A DNA stretch of 28,574 bases from positions 1 through 28,574 of the IMG/VR virus record IMGVR_UViG_3300030098_004395, one strand, 5' to 3'. The stretch comes from a virus. The position numbers and the translations under genes were made by a program. This document shows positions 16,934 to 24,102 of this stretch, piece after piece. Under the pieces are notes generated by a model. That model saw only the letters and a list, made by a program, of their open reading frames with translations. It ran no database searches and was not told the DNA's origin. Position 1 is the stretch's first letter, and every line of letters starts with the position of its first letter.

Positions 16934-17450
16934 AGTTAAATCCTTTGGACTAAGAGCCATAGAGGAATCTGATCTACCGACAATTCATAAGTGGAGAAAC
17001 AGCGAGTGTTTAAGGCATTACTTTAGAGAGTATAGAGAATTATCCATGATTCAGATAAAAGACTGGTATCGTAAGATGATACCGGACAATAGATTTGAAA
17101 TGTTTGTTATTGAAAAGTTCGATGCTAATGAGATTATTGGAGTTGCTGGAATAACACATATTGATTGGGTTAATAGACACGCCGATTTACATTTTTACAT
17201 CGGGCAGGACGACAAATGGATTGATGACACATACTCTAAGAATGCCATGAAAATACTTTTAGATTATGGATTTAATACTTTGAATTTGAACAAGTTATGG
17301 ACGGAAGTGTATGAGGTTGATAAAAAGAAGCTACACTTTTATAATTCATTAGGGTTCACTTTAGATGGGTCTTTAAGAGAGCATTATTTCTACAAGGGTA
17401 GGTATTACACCTCCCATATGTTGTCCTTATTGGTAAAAGATTATGATTAA
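16920..17450 (+). CDS. pseH: GNAT N-acetyltransferase, PseH-like
   Basis: A 176-residue GNAT-fold acetyltransferase of the RimJ/PseH type. Its opening KSFGLRAIEESDLPTIHKWR (7-26) matches that group. The later NKLWTEVYEVDKKKLHFYNS followed by LGFTLDGSLREHYFYKGRY is the typical C-terminal block, with the N-x-x-S-x-x-x-Y-like acetyl-CoA helix end. In the pseudaminic pathway PseH acetylates the 4-amino group of the UDP-sugar, and the neighbours (synthase upstream, dehydratase downstream) support that role. It overlaps both neighbours by 14 and 8 bases. The substrate is inferred from context. Confidence 0.8.
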   Translation: MIYSKVKSFGLRAIEESDLPTIHKWRNSECLRHYFREYRELSMIQIKDWYRKMIPDNRFEMFVIEKFDANEIIGVAGITHIDWVNRHADLHFYIGQDDKWIDDTYSKNAMKILLDYGFNTLNLNKLWTEVYEVDKKKLHFYNSLGFTLDGSLREHYFYKGRYYTSHMLSLLVKDYD

Positions 17451-18303
17451 AATAGAAAAAGATAAAAAATATTTAGTTACTGGAGGAACTGGATTTCTCG
17501 GAGTCAAAGTCATTCAAAGAATATTGGATGAAGGGGGCAAAGTAGTAGTCCTCGCCAGAGACGAGGGTAAGCTTATTGAAGTAAATCAAAAATTTCCTAG
17601 TGTAGAGTTTTATACCGGGGATATCTGCGATCCTTTCAATGTTCATCAAGCTATGAGAGGTGTTGAAGGTGTGTTTCATTTAGCAGCTTTCAAGCATGTT
17701 GGGGTTGCTGAGTCCCTGGTAAGAGAATGCACTAGATCCAATGTCCTCGGCTCTCTCAACATTTTAGAAGAGAGTGCTAAAGTTGGCGTGAAGTTTGTTA
17801 TGGGCATTAGCACCGACAAAGCGTCTCAGGTTGCAGGCGTGTATGGAGCTACCAAGTACATCATGGAGAAACTGTTTACTCAGTTTGAGGAAAACTATCC
17901 TGATATTGAGTTTAGGGTGGTTAGGTATGGAAACATTCTGTACTCCACTGGCTCTGTCTTGTGTAAATGGAAGGAGTTGCTTTCTAAGGGTCAGCCAGTT
18001 ACAGTCACAGACCTTAACGCTACTAGATTCTTCTGGCCGGTTGAAGAGGCTGTAGAGCTTATCTGGGACTGCTTAATTAACGCTGAGAATAGCAGGCCAT
18101 ATGTACCAGAGATGAAGGCCATGAGTGTAGGCAACTTACTTAAGGCAATGTCTAAGAAGTATCTCCCAGAGGGTAAGGAGCTAATCATTAACGAGATTGG
18201 TCTTCAACCTGGAGAAAACATGCATGAGAAGATCTTGGCTGAGAGATCAGATTCTGATTCGGCAGAAAAGTATACCATAGAAGAAATCTTTGAAATGATC
18301 TAA
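17443..18303 (+). CDS. pseB: UDP-GlcNAc 4,6-dehydratase-like SDR enzyme (PseB/CapD type)
   Basis: A 286-residue extended short-chain dehydrogenase. NAD(P) binding is by VTGGTGFLG (12-20). HLAAFKHVGVAES matches the HAAALKxVPxxE stretch of PseB. The active site is ISTDKASQVAGVYGATK, where the Ser/Thr-Asp-Lys and Tyr-x-x-x-Lys correspond to the PseB catalytic set. VVRYGNILYSTGSV and ATRFFWPVEEAVELI complete the family pattern. The protein would begin the pathway from UDP-GlcNAc to a nonulosonate. It is a little shorter than bacterial PseB (about 330 residues), at the C-terminus. Confidence 0.85.
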   Translation: MIKIEKDKKYLVTGGTGFLGVKVIQRILDEGGKVVVLARDEGKLIEVNQKFPSVEFYTGDICDPFNVHQAMRGVEGVFHLAAFKHVGVAESLVRECTRSNVLGSLNILEESAKVGVKFVMGISTDKASQVAGVYGATKYIMEKLFTQFEENYPDIEFRVVRYGNILYSTGSVLCKWKELLSKGQPVTVTDLNATRFFWPVEEAVELIWDCLINAENSRPYVPEMKAMSVGNLLKAMSKKYLPEGKELIINEIGLQPGENMHEKILAERSDSDSAEKYTIEEIFEMI

Positions 18304-18308
18304 GAATC

Positions 18309-19085
18309 ATGCTCACAGTCACATCTAATTTAGTCGGACCTGATTACGGAAACTACGGTCTTGGTAATCAGATATTCCAGGTAGCTGCTCTGTTAAGCTT
18401 TGCTAAAGATAACAACTTTAAGGCTACATTTCCTGTTCTCAAAGATCCCAAACAGGGCGGCTACCTGGATAACTTTTTTAGAAATGTTAGCACTGATGAG
18501 CCAGAGTCAATTAGACACTGCTATACTGAACCATCATTTAGATACACCCCAATTCCTAAGTTTAATTTCTCTTTCCATGTATCGAACAGTTATTTGCAGA
18601 GTGAGAAATACTTTTTGGAAAATAGACAGCTTATACTGGATACGTTCAAACCTAAAGAGGATGACCTGAACTATCTTAAAAACAAGTATGCCACAGATCA
18701 TTACGATACATCCATGCACATTAGAAGAGGTGATTATCTGCACGATAGGTATAGTAATTATCACACTAACTTAATGACCACTGGCTATTATAGAAAGGCA
18801 TTACACAAGCTAGATGCATCCAAAGTTCTATTATTTTGTGACGAGCCCGAATGGGCTAAAATTGCATTTCCTGAGTACATGGTTGTAGAAGAGAAAGACT
18901 ACATGGAACTTTATCTAATGTCTTTGTGTAAGAACAACATTATTGCTAACTCTTCTTTTTCATGGTGGGGAGCTTGGCTAAACCAGAATGAAAACAAAAC
19001 GGTTATTGCTCCCGAAAATTGGTTCGGCCCTAGTAATAACTTGCCGAAAGATGACATAATACCAGAGGATTGGATTGTAGTATAA
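18309..19085 (+). CDS. GT11-type (alpha-1,2-fucosyltransferase-like) glycosyltransferase
   Basis: A 258-residue protein of the GT11 type. Diagnostic motifs are GNYGLGNQIFQVAALLSFA near the N-terminus (GGLGNQ-like), MHIRRGDYL (the GDP-binding HxRRGDY motif) and NSSFSWWGAWLN, followed by ENWFGP. The enzymes use GDP-L-fucose. The island also has GDP-mannose dehydratase, which is the first step to that donor, but no GDP-fucose synthase is seen. The gene lies five bases after pseB without a Shine-Dalgarno sequence. Its stop shares bases with the next ATG (TAATG). Confidence 0.88.
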   Translation: MLTVTSNLVGPDYGNYGLGNQIFQVAALLSFAKDNNFKATFPVLKDPKQGGYLDNFFRNVSTDEPESIRHCYTEPSFRYTPIPKFNFSFHVSNSYLQSEKYFLENRQLILDTFKPKEDDLNYLKNKYATDHYDTSMHIRRGDYLHDRYSNYHTNLMTTGYYRKALHKLDASKVLLFCDEPEWAKIAFPEYMVVEEKDYMELYLMSLCKNNIIANSSFSWWGAWLNQNENKTVIAPENWFGPSNNLPKDDIIPEDWIVV

Positions 19086-19498
19086 TGATTGACATAAAAT
19101 CTAAAGTAGAGGACGGCAAAGTGCTACATTGCATTCATCGAGGCTTCGATACTAAAAACGAGAGAAGTGAACTGGTCAGTGCTGAGAACTTTATCCAGTG
19201 TGCTCGTTTGTTGATGCACAAGGGTAGAACTTTTAAGCCTCACCGGCACATCTGGAAGGCCCCCAATTACGACAAGGTAATTGCTCAGGAAAGTTGGGTG
19301 GTGATTAAGGGTAGCGTTAAAGCTATCTTTTATGATCTTGATGGTGAATACTTAGAGTCTCATGTTCTCTACCCTGGGGACTGCTCATTCACTCTTGAGG
19401 GGGGTCACACCTACGAGATCCTAGAGAATAGTACGATGGTGTATGAATTTAAAACTGGGCCTTACGAGGGTCAAGAGCGTGATAAGGAGTTCCTGTAA
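19085..19498 (+). CDS. Cupin-fold protein of the glycan island
   Basis: A 137-residue single-domain cupin. HKGRTFKPHRHIWK holds the first metal-binding HxH-type motif, followed by ESWVVIKGSVKAIFYDLDG, YPGDCSFTLEGGHTYEIL and YEFKTGPY, the second half of the barrel. Similar small cupins (WbuC- or FdtA-like) occur in O-antigen clusters, where some act as sugar isomerases or epimerases; here the reaction is unknown. The start is ATG 19085, in a TAATG overlap with the GT11 stop. A longer frame from 19070 would lie inside the GT11 gene and is not needed. Confidence 0.72.
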   Translation: MIDIKSKVEDGKVLHCIHRGFDTKNERSELVSAENFIQCARLLMHKGRTFKPHRHIWKAPNYDKVIAQESWVVIKGSVKAIFYDLDGEYLESHVLYPGDCSFTLEGGHTYEILENSTMVYEFKTGPYEGQERDKEFL

Positions 19499-20028
19499 TG
19501 AAATTGCATTTAGGCTGCGGTATGAGAAATTTTGGTGAGGGTTGGGACCACATAGACTACGTGGGTTATCCTCATGTTGTATCAAATGATGTTACTAACT
19601 TACCCTACGATGACGATAGCTGTGATGTTGTTTACGCATCTCACTTGCTAGAGTACTTTGATAGGCATGAAGTATTAGGTGTCCTCAAAGAGTGGAAGAG
19701 AGTCCTTAAAAAGGATGGCATACTTAGGTTAGCGGTCCCTAACTTTGCTGTCCTAGCTCATCTGTACACTCATCAAAAGATAAATTTAAATCAAGTTATA
19801 GGTCCTCTGTATGGTAGATGGAATGTTCCACCTGTTTACCATAAGACAACTTACGACTATGATTCGCTTAAGGATGTTCTCCTGGGCAGTGGGTTTAAAG
19901 ATGTTAACCCTTATGATTGGAGAGAAACCGAACACTCTCATCATGATGATCACTCTCAAGCATACATACCTCACATGGATAAGGAGAACGGCGTGCTGAT
20001 TAGTTTAAATGTAGAGGCCATCAAATGA
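19498..20028 (+). CDS. SAM-dependent methyltransferase (class I)
   Basis: A 176-residue protein. Its opening KLHLGCGMRNFGEGWDHIDY (2-21) is the compact SAM-binding form common in glycan clusters. It is followed by LPYDDDSCDVVYASHLLEYF (motif II region) and ILRLAVPNF. Several His residues near the end (ETEHSHHDDHSQAY) may bind a metal or be part of the acceptor site. Probably a sugar or glycan methyltransferase, inferred from context. It starts directly at the cupin stop (TAATG) and overlaps the next gene as ATGA. Confidence 0.82.
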   Translation: MKLHLGCGMRNFGEGWDHIDYVGYPHVVSNDVTNLPYDDDSCDVVYASHLLEYFDRHEVLGVLKEWKRVLKKDGILRLAVPNFAVLAHLYTHQKINLNQVIGPLYGRWNVPPVYHKTTYDYDSLKDVLLGSGFKDVNPYDWRETEHSHHDDHSQAYIPHMDKENGVLISLNVEAIK

Positions 20029-20618
20029 GTTTTGCATGGGTTGAAGAGTTTGAAGTTAGGGTAGCAGAATTCTATAACGCTCCTCACGCCGTCGCAGTTG
20101 ATTGTTGCACTCATGCAATTGAATTATGTCTTCGGCATACCGAAGCTGATGACATCGTTATCCCAGCGAGAACTTACATATCTGTTCCTTTTACGGCAGA
20201 GAAGTTAAACTTGAACTGGTCGTTTGATAATTTTGGCTGGAATGATTACTACTTGATTGGTAATACTAACATTGTCGATGCGGCAGTTTACTGGGAAGAA
20301 GATGGCTACATCGCAAACACTTTAATGTGTCTGAGCTTTCAATATCAAAAACACCTCAGCTTAGGTCGAGGGGGCATGATTCTAACGGATAGTTATGAGG
20401 ACGCAGTAAAGTTGAAAAAAATGTCTTATGATGGTAGACTCCCACACGTACCTTGGCGTGACCAAGACATCGATACTGTTGGTTATCACTACTACATGAC
20501 ACCAGAGACGGCCAAGCTAGGCATTGAAAAACTAGAGAAAGCTAAAGCTATGAAGCCACGTTCCTGGACTATACAGGATTGGCCTGATTTAAGAAACATG
20601 AGCGTTTTTAAAGGTTAA
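20025..20618 (+). CDS. Miniature DegT/DnrJ/EryC1-family aminotransferase-like protein (PseC-like)
   Basis: A 197-residue protein, half the usual ~370-400 of this PLP-dependent sugar aminotransferase family. It keeps the N-terminal landmarks (WVEEFEVRVAEFYNAPHAVA and DCCTHAIEL, then DDIVIPARTYIS at 42-53). It keeps NIVDAAVYW in place of the vieDaAq motif and the PLP-lysine strand SFQYQKHLSLGRGGMILTD, with K109 the expected Schiff-base lysine. About 60 residues between the early and middle blocks and the whole C-terminal domain are missing. The frame is intact and tightly packed (ATGA overlap upstream), so it looks maintained rather than decayed. Whether it is an active PseC-like 4-aminotransferase is open. 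Confidence 0.7.
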   Translation: MSFAWVEEFEVRVAEFYNAPHAVAVDCCTHAIELCLRHTEADDIVIPARTYISVPFTAEKLNLNWSFDNFGWNDYYLIGNTNIVDAAVYWEEDGYIANTLMCLSFQYQKHLSLGRGGMILTDSYEDAVKLKKMSYDGRLPHVPWRDQDIDTVGYHYYMTPETAKLGIEKLEKAKAMKPRSWTIQDWPDLRNMSVFKG

Positions 20619-20622
20619 TGGG

Positions 20623-20629
20623 CTATAAT
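20623..20629 (+). promoter_or_regulatory. CTATAAT -10-like box before gmd
   Basis: A perfect CTATAAT ends six bases before ATG 20636. It overlaps an upstream in-frame ATG at 20618, which is therefore unlikely to be the start. No -35 element is seen. Confidence 0.68.
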
Positions 20630-20635
20630 CATATC

Positions 20636-21598
20636 ATGAATAAAGTAGCGTTGATTACAGGTATTGCGGGACAAGACGGAAGTTACTTGTCCGAATTGTT
20701 ATTGTCGAAAGGGTATGAGGTTCACGGCATAGTTCGTAGGAACTCTGTCGCTGAAAACCAAGACAGCAGAATTAGAGGTCTTAATGTCACCACACACTAC
20801 GGCGACTTGTTAGACTCTCTATCGATCAATAGAATCGTAAACGAAGTCCAACCCGACGAAGTGTATAACTTAGCTGCACAAAGCCATGTTAGGGTGAGCT
20901 TTGATGTTCCCTCGTTTACCATTCAGACTAATGCATTAGGTGTTCTAAACCTTCTTGAAGCTTGTAGAACTCTTAAGAAAAAAGTGAAGGTGTATCAGGC
21001 TAGCTCGTCTGAAATGTTTGGCAACTCAATCGATAGCGACGGGTTTCAGCGAAAGACGACACCCATGAACCCTACATCTCCTTACGGCTGCGCTAAGGTT
21101 ATGGCCTACAATCTTACTCGGCACTATCGCCAAGCATACGACATGCACATCTGTAACGGCATCCTCTTCAATCACGAATCCCCCAGAAGAGGTTCCAACT
21201 TTGTAACCAATAAGATTGTTAAGGGCGCTGTAGAAATTAAGAAAGGCAAGAGAGATAAACTTGCTTTAGGAAACTTGGACGCATCTAGAGACTGGGGACA
21301 CTCTAGAGATTATGTAAGAGCTATGTATATGATTCTCAATCATGATCAAGCTAACGATTGGACTGTGGCTACTGGTGAAAGTAGGACAATCAGAGACATG
21401 TGTGAAGTTACTTTTAACCTTTTAGGTTTGAACTATGAGGATCACGTCACCATAGACAAAAAGTATTTGAGGCCTCATGAGTTAAACTTCCTTAAGGGAG
21501 ATTCAACCGAGATTAGAGAGGTTTTAGGTTGGGAGCCTGCTTATACCTTTGAATCTATGGTTGGTGAGATGGTTAAACACTGGATGGAGATTGTGTAA
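20636..21598 (+). CDS. gmd: GDP-mannose 4,6-dehydratase
   Basis: Converts GDP-D-mannose to GDP-4-keto-6-deoxymannose, the precursor of GDP-fucose, GDP-rhamnose and related sugars. NADP binding is by ALITGIAGQDGSYLSELLL (5-23), then GIVRRNS, then NLAAQSHVRVSFDVP. The catalytic set is SSSEMFG with YGCAKVMAYNLTRHYR. NHESPRRGSNFVTNKI and DWGHSRDYVRAM are further family blocks. At 320 residues it is slightly short. I start it at ATG 20636, just after a CTATAAT box. The six-residue N-terminal extension from 20618 would be encoded across that box. It fits the GT10 and GT11 transferases in the island. Confidence 0.92.
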   Translation: MNKVALITGIAGQDGSYLSELLLSKGYEVHGIVRRNSVAENQDSRIRGLNVTTHYGDLLDSLSINRIVNEVQPDEVYNLAAQSHVRVSFDVPSFTIQTNALGVLNLLEACRTLKKKVKVYQASSSEMFGNSIDSDGFQRKTTPMNPTSPYGCAKVMAYNLTRHYRQAYDMHICNGILFNHESPRRGSNFVTNKIVKGAVEIKKGKRDKLALGNLDASRDWGHSRDYVRAMYMILNHDQANDWTVATGESRTIRDMCEVTFNLLGLNYEDHVTIDKKYLRPHELNFLKGDSTEIREVLGWEPAYTFESMVGEMVKHWMEIV

Positions 21599-21948
21599 TG
21601 GACTTTAATAAATTTCAAAAAGCTTGTAAGCGAACCGCTAATACTGAGCTTACCTATTCTCAAGCTGCTATGAACTGGGCTCTGGGTATTGCGGGAGAGG
21701 CAGGTGAATACTGTGAACTCATTAAGAAGAGTGAGTTTCACGGTAAGATGCTTGATAAGGATCACGCCAAGAAAGAGCTAGGAGACATTTTGTATTACGT
21801 TGCCATGGCAGCTACTAATCTGAGTATCGATTTAGATTCGGTTGCACAGGCAAACGTAGACAAGCTAACGGCGAGATACCCAGAGGGATTTAAGAGCGGA
21901 GGCGGCATCCGTCACGTAAACAATGATCACGAAGACGACGGCAATTAA
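21598..21948 (+). CDS. MazG-like nucleotide pyrophosphohydrolase
   Basis: A 116-residue all-helical NTP pyrophosphohydrolase-type protein. The Mg-binding signature is split in the usual way: GIAGEAGEYCELIKK (29-43) with E-x-x-E, then KKELGDILYYVAMAA with the E-x-x-D pair. MazG-type proteins hydrolyse nucleoside triphosphates. In phages they are proposed to adjust nucleotide or alarmone pools. It starts in a TAATG overlap with gmd, so it is translated with the last island gene. It ends eight bases from the converging minus-strand gene, with no obvious terminator hairpin between them. Confidence 0.82.
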   Translation: MDFNKFQKACKRTANTELTYSQAAMNWALGIAGEAGEYCELIKKSEFHGKMLDKDHAKKELGDILYYVAMAATNLSIDLDSVAQANVDKLTARYPEGFKSGGGIRHVNNDHEDDGN

Positions 21949-21956
21949 AGTCTTCA

Positions 21957-22121
21957 CTACACTACTCTGCTTCTAAGCTTTCTGATCTCATCTTCCAGCA
22001 TAGTTGAGGCATCTGCTAATGTCCTCTCATAAGTTTCGGTATCTTCGTAGGAGTCGCTGGGCTTTTCATCACTTTTAATAGTGGTAATCTTATCGAGAAG
22101 CTCTCTGTGAATGTTGGTCAT
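21957..22121 (-). CDS. Small acidic helical protein (54 aa), minus strand
   Basis: ATG at 22121-22119, sharing its A with the stop of the upstream minus-strand gene (TAATG), to TAG at 21959-21957. The 54 residues (MTNIHRELLDKI through DEIRKLRSRVV) are mostly charged and helical, without recognisable motifs. Translational overlap with the 92-residue gene and clean packing against mazG support it as real. Confidence 0.55.
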   Translation of the reverse strand: MTNIHRELLDKITTIKSDEKPSDSYEDTETYERTLADASTMLEDEIRKLRSRVV

Positions 22122-22399
22122 TAGCTTGCCTTACTTAATAAAGTTGCTGCTGTAGTGATTAGCGAGAATATCATACCCCAGAATAACCAGCCCTGTTTCC
22201 ATGATCTTCTCTCCAAAATATCTAAGGATTTATTCATTCTCTTATGGTCGTCAACACAATATGCTAGCTTTTGCAGTATGTCTTCCTGCTGTTTAGACAA
22301 CAAAATTTGAAGTTCAATTGTTTTGGCGTGAACCTCAAGTTGTTGATTAAGATCCGCTCTAGTTACCGTGTCGTTGGGGTTTTCAGGTACGATAGCCAT
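22121..22399 (-). CDS. Coiled-coil protein with C-terminal membrane anchor, minus strand
   Basis: A 92-residue protein. The first ~65 residues are charged and heptad-like (LNQQLEVHAKTIELQILLSK and DHKRMNKSLDILERR). The protein ends in a single hydrophobic helix (QGWLFWGMIFSLITTAATLL) with a short tail SKAS, giving a tail-anchored topology. It is divergent from the gene at 22455 and lies in a TAATG overlap with the small gene downstream. Being one of few minus-strand genes, it may be expressed at a different time. The function is unknown. A membrane-associated role such as exclusion or lysis control is possible but unsupported. Confidence 0.65.
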   Translation of the reverse strand: MAIVPENPNDTVTRADLNQQLEVHAKTIELQILLSKQQEDILQKLAYCVDDHKRMNKSLDILERRSWKQGWLFWGMIFSLITTAATLLSKAS

Positions 22400-22440
22400 G
22401 GTATATAAGTATTTAGTTCTGGTAAAATTTGAAATGGCTG

Positions 22441-22447
22441 GTATAAT
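22441..22447 (+). promoter_or_regulatory. Extended -10-like box (TGGTATAAT) before the glycosylase-family gene
   Basis: TATAAT at 22442-22447 is preceded by TGG (22439-22441), an extended -10 form. It ends seven bases before ATG 22455. No -35 element is seen at 16-18 bases. It faces away from the minus-strand pair. Confidence 0.6.
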
Positions 22448-22454
22448 CTAACCC

Positions 22455-22874
22455 ATGCAAACATTCTTACCCTATCCCGACTTCGTATCCTCCGTCAAAG
22501 CTCTTGATTACCGCAGGCTTGGCAAACAGCGGTTGGAGGCCATGCAACTTGTAAACAGCACCAACAAGCTAGCCGCTAACCCTAATGCTAAGGTGGGTTG
22601 GATGAATCATCCTGCTAGATTCATGTGGATTGGCTACATGGATGCTCTCAAGCTTTATCACAATGTCTGTGTTCAAGAGTGGATTGATCGCGGATACAAA
22701 AACACCATGAAGTTTTATGATCTTCCTGATGATATTCTCATGCCGCCCTGGATGGGAGACGATAGAGTCCATGCTAGCCATCGCTCTAACCTTCTGCGTA
22801 AGGCTCCTGATTATTACGCTAGCCATGGTTGGACTGAGCCTGATAATCTAGAATATTTCTGGCCTGTCAGTTAG
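22455..22874 (+). CDS. Pyrimidine-dimer DNA glycosylase-family (MSMEG_6728-like) protein
   Basis: A 139-residue protein. MQTFLPYPDFVSSVKALDYR (1-20) with RLGKQRLEAMQLVN, then GWMNHPARFMWIGYMDALKLY and the C-terminal DRVHASHRSNLLRKAPDYY, match a family that I know as MSMEG_6728-like. That family is usually annotated as pyrimidine dimer DNA glycosylase by relation to T4 endonuclease V. The activity has not been shown for most members as far as I know, so the biochemical call is tentative. A repair role fits its place beside the recombinase. It is transcribed from its own box at 22441. Confidence 0.65.
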   Translation: MQTFLPYPDFVSSVKALDYRRLGKQRLEAMQLVNSTNKLAANPNAKVGWMNHPARFMWIGYMDALKLYHNVCVQEWIDRGYKNTMKFYDLPDDILMPPWMGDDRVHASHRSNLLRKAPDYYASHGWTEPDNLEYFWPVS

Positions 22875-22881
22875 TATGCGG

Positions 22882-22888
22882 CTATAAT
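22882..22888 (+). promoter_or_regulatory. CTATAAT -10-like box before the recombinase gene
   Basis: A perfect CTATAAT ends five bases before ATG 22894. There is no -35 element and no Shine-Dalgarno sequence in the 19-base gap. Confidence 0.7.
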
Positions 22889-22893
22889 GATGC

Positions 22894-23871
22894 ATGAATA
22901 AAGATGTTTTAGCCAAACTAAAGAATGCTTCTATGCTCTCAGAGCAGGAGCTTACACCTGATTTGATTTCTACGGGCTCTTACGCCCTAAATAAGATAAT
23001 TTCAGGCAAATACAATGGGGGTGTTCCGATAGGAATGATCACTCAATTTATCGGACAGGCTTCTACAGCTAAGACTGTTTTTGGCACGCACATTCTTCGT
23101 GAAGCACAGAGAAAGGGCTATTACTCAATTATCATTGATTCAGAGAACGCATATAGTCCTAAATTTGCAGTGACTCTAGGCATCGATCCTGAAAAATTGA
23201 TTTATGCCGCGCCTCCTACAGTAGAGGATTGCTTCGATACTATTCAAAAAACTATTGACGCTATCCGTGAAGAAGATGAAGACACCCCGATAGTGGTGTT
23301 CTACGACAGTCTTGCAGTCTCTCCTTCCAAGGCTGAGATGGATTCTGAAGGTTACGAGGGGAATAACATGCAAGGCGCAGTGAGGGCGAAGACCATTGGA
23401 GCCGCTCTTCGTAAAATTAATCCTATTCTCAGACCTAAAAACGTTGCTCTAGTGTTGGTCAACCAAATAAGAACAAAGGTTGGTGTGATGTATGGGGACC
23501 CTAGAACCTCTGCTGCGGGCGGTAACGCTCTGGATTACTATCTGGGAGTGAACCTAGAGACAGCGAAGACTGATACCATAGGTGAGAAGGATAGCCCTAC
23601 GGGGATTAGGGGTAAAGTAAAAAATAAGAAGAACAAAATTATTGAGCCTTTTAAATCCTGTGAGTTTGAACTTGTATTTAATCAGGGTCTAAATCCTTAC
23701 TATGGTTTGTTACCTCTTTTAGAGCGTGATGGGGTTGTAGAGAGGGGAGGTGCTTGGTACACTGTAAAATCTACAGGAAAGAAGTTTCAGTCGCCATCTT
23801 TGAAAACTCTGATTGAACAGGGTGATGAGGGTGTTGCGCCTATTATTAATATTCTTAACGATGAAAACTAA
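22894..23871 (+). CDS. uvsX: RecA/UvsX-type recombinase with variant Walker A
   Basis: ATP-dependent strand-exchange protein of 325 residues. The core is ISTGSYALNKIISGKYNGGV, then Walker A as GQASTAKT (54-61), where the usual Gly before Lys is Ala59; T4 UvsX likewise departs from the consensus there. SENAYSPKFA corresponds to the RecA catalytic-Glu region. VVFYDSLAV is Walker B. LVNQIRTKVGVMYGDPRTSA followed by AGGNALDYY matches the RecA L2/NQIR region closely, so this protein is intermediate between RecA and UvsX. The C-terminal RecA domain is reduced. Partners present in the window are the gp32-like and gp46/47-like proteins. Confidence 0.9.
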   Translation: MNKDVLAKLKNASMLSEQELTPDLISTGSYALNKIISGKYNGGVPIGMITQFIGQASTAKTVFGTHILREAQRKGYYSIIIDSENAYSPKFAVTLGIDPEKLIYAAPPTVEDCFDTIQKTIDAIREEDEDTPIVVFYDSLAVSPSKAEMDSEGYEGNNMQGAVRAKTIGAALRKINPILRPKNVALVLVNQIRTKVGVMYGDPRTSAAGGNALDYYLGVNLETAKTDTIGEKDSPTGIRGKVKNKKNKIIEPFKSCEFELVFNQGLNPYYGLLPLLERDGVVERGGAWYTVKSTGKKFQSPSLKTLIEQGDEGVAPIINILNDEN

Positions 23872-23874
23872 ATA

Positions 23875-23881
23875 CTATAAT
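23875..23881 (+). promoter_or_regulatory. CTATAAT -10-like box before the 71-aa protein
   Basis: A perfect CTATAAT ends five bases before ATG 23887, with the same AATACTATAAT context as the box at 12875. An AGGA between box and ATG is too close to serve as a normal ribosome site. No -35 element is seen. Confidence 0.7.
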
Positions 23882-23886
23882 AGGAT

Positions 23887-24102
23887 ATGGGCATAGAAGA
23901 GAGACTCACCTCTATGATTAAGGAGGCTTTACGTCGTCAGCTTTCCAACAGCAACGACATAAACGCTCCATTCATAGATATTGAAGATTACAAAAAAAAG
24001 ACAGGAAAGAGATTTAGAATTACTAAAGCTCAAAGAGATGCAGGCCTTACAAGAGAGCAAGCGTTTCAAGAATTCATGGAAAAGATGATAGATAAGCAAT
24101 GA
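23887..24102 (+). CDS. Small unknown protein (71 aa)
   Basis: A 71-residue, charged, largely helical protein (MGIEERLTSMIKEALRRQLS, then YKKKTGKRFRITKAQRDAGL, then TREQAFQEFMEKMIDK). The middle block, basic with Thr/Gly turns, could be a small DNA-binding element, but nothing diagnostic is seen. It is directly behind a CTATAAT box and overlaps the next gene as ATGA, so it probably heads the operon that leads to the AAA+ ATPase. Confidence 0.65.
   Translation: MGIEERLTSMIKEALRRQLSNSNDINAPFIDIEDYKKKTGKRFRITKAQRDAGLTREQAFQEFMEKMIDKQ

Noticed and set aside
20618-20635. Start of gmd at ATG 20618
   Set aside because: The extension is encoded by the CTATAAT box region. The family N-terminus begins at ATG 20636.
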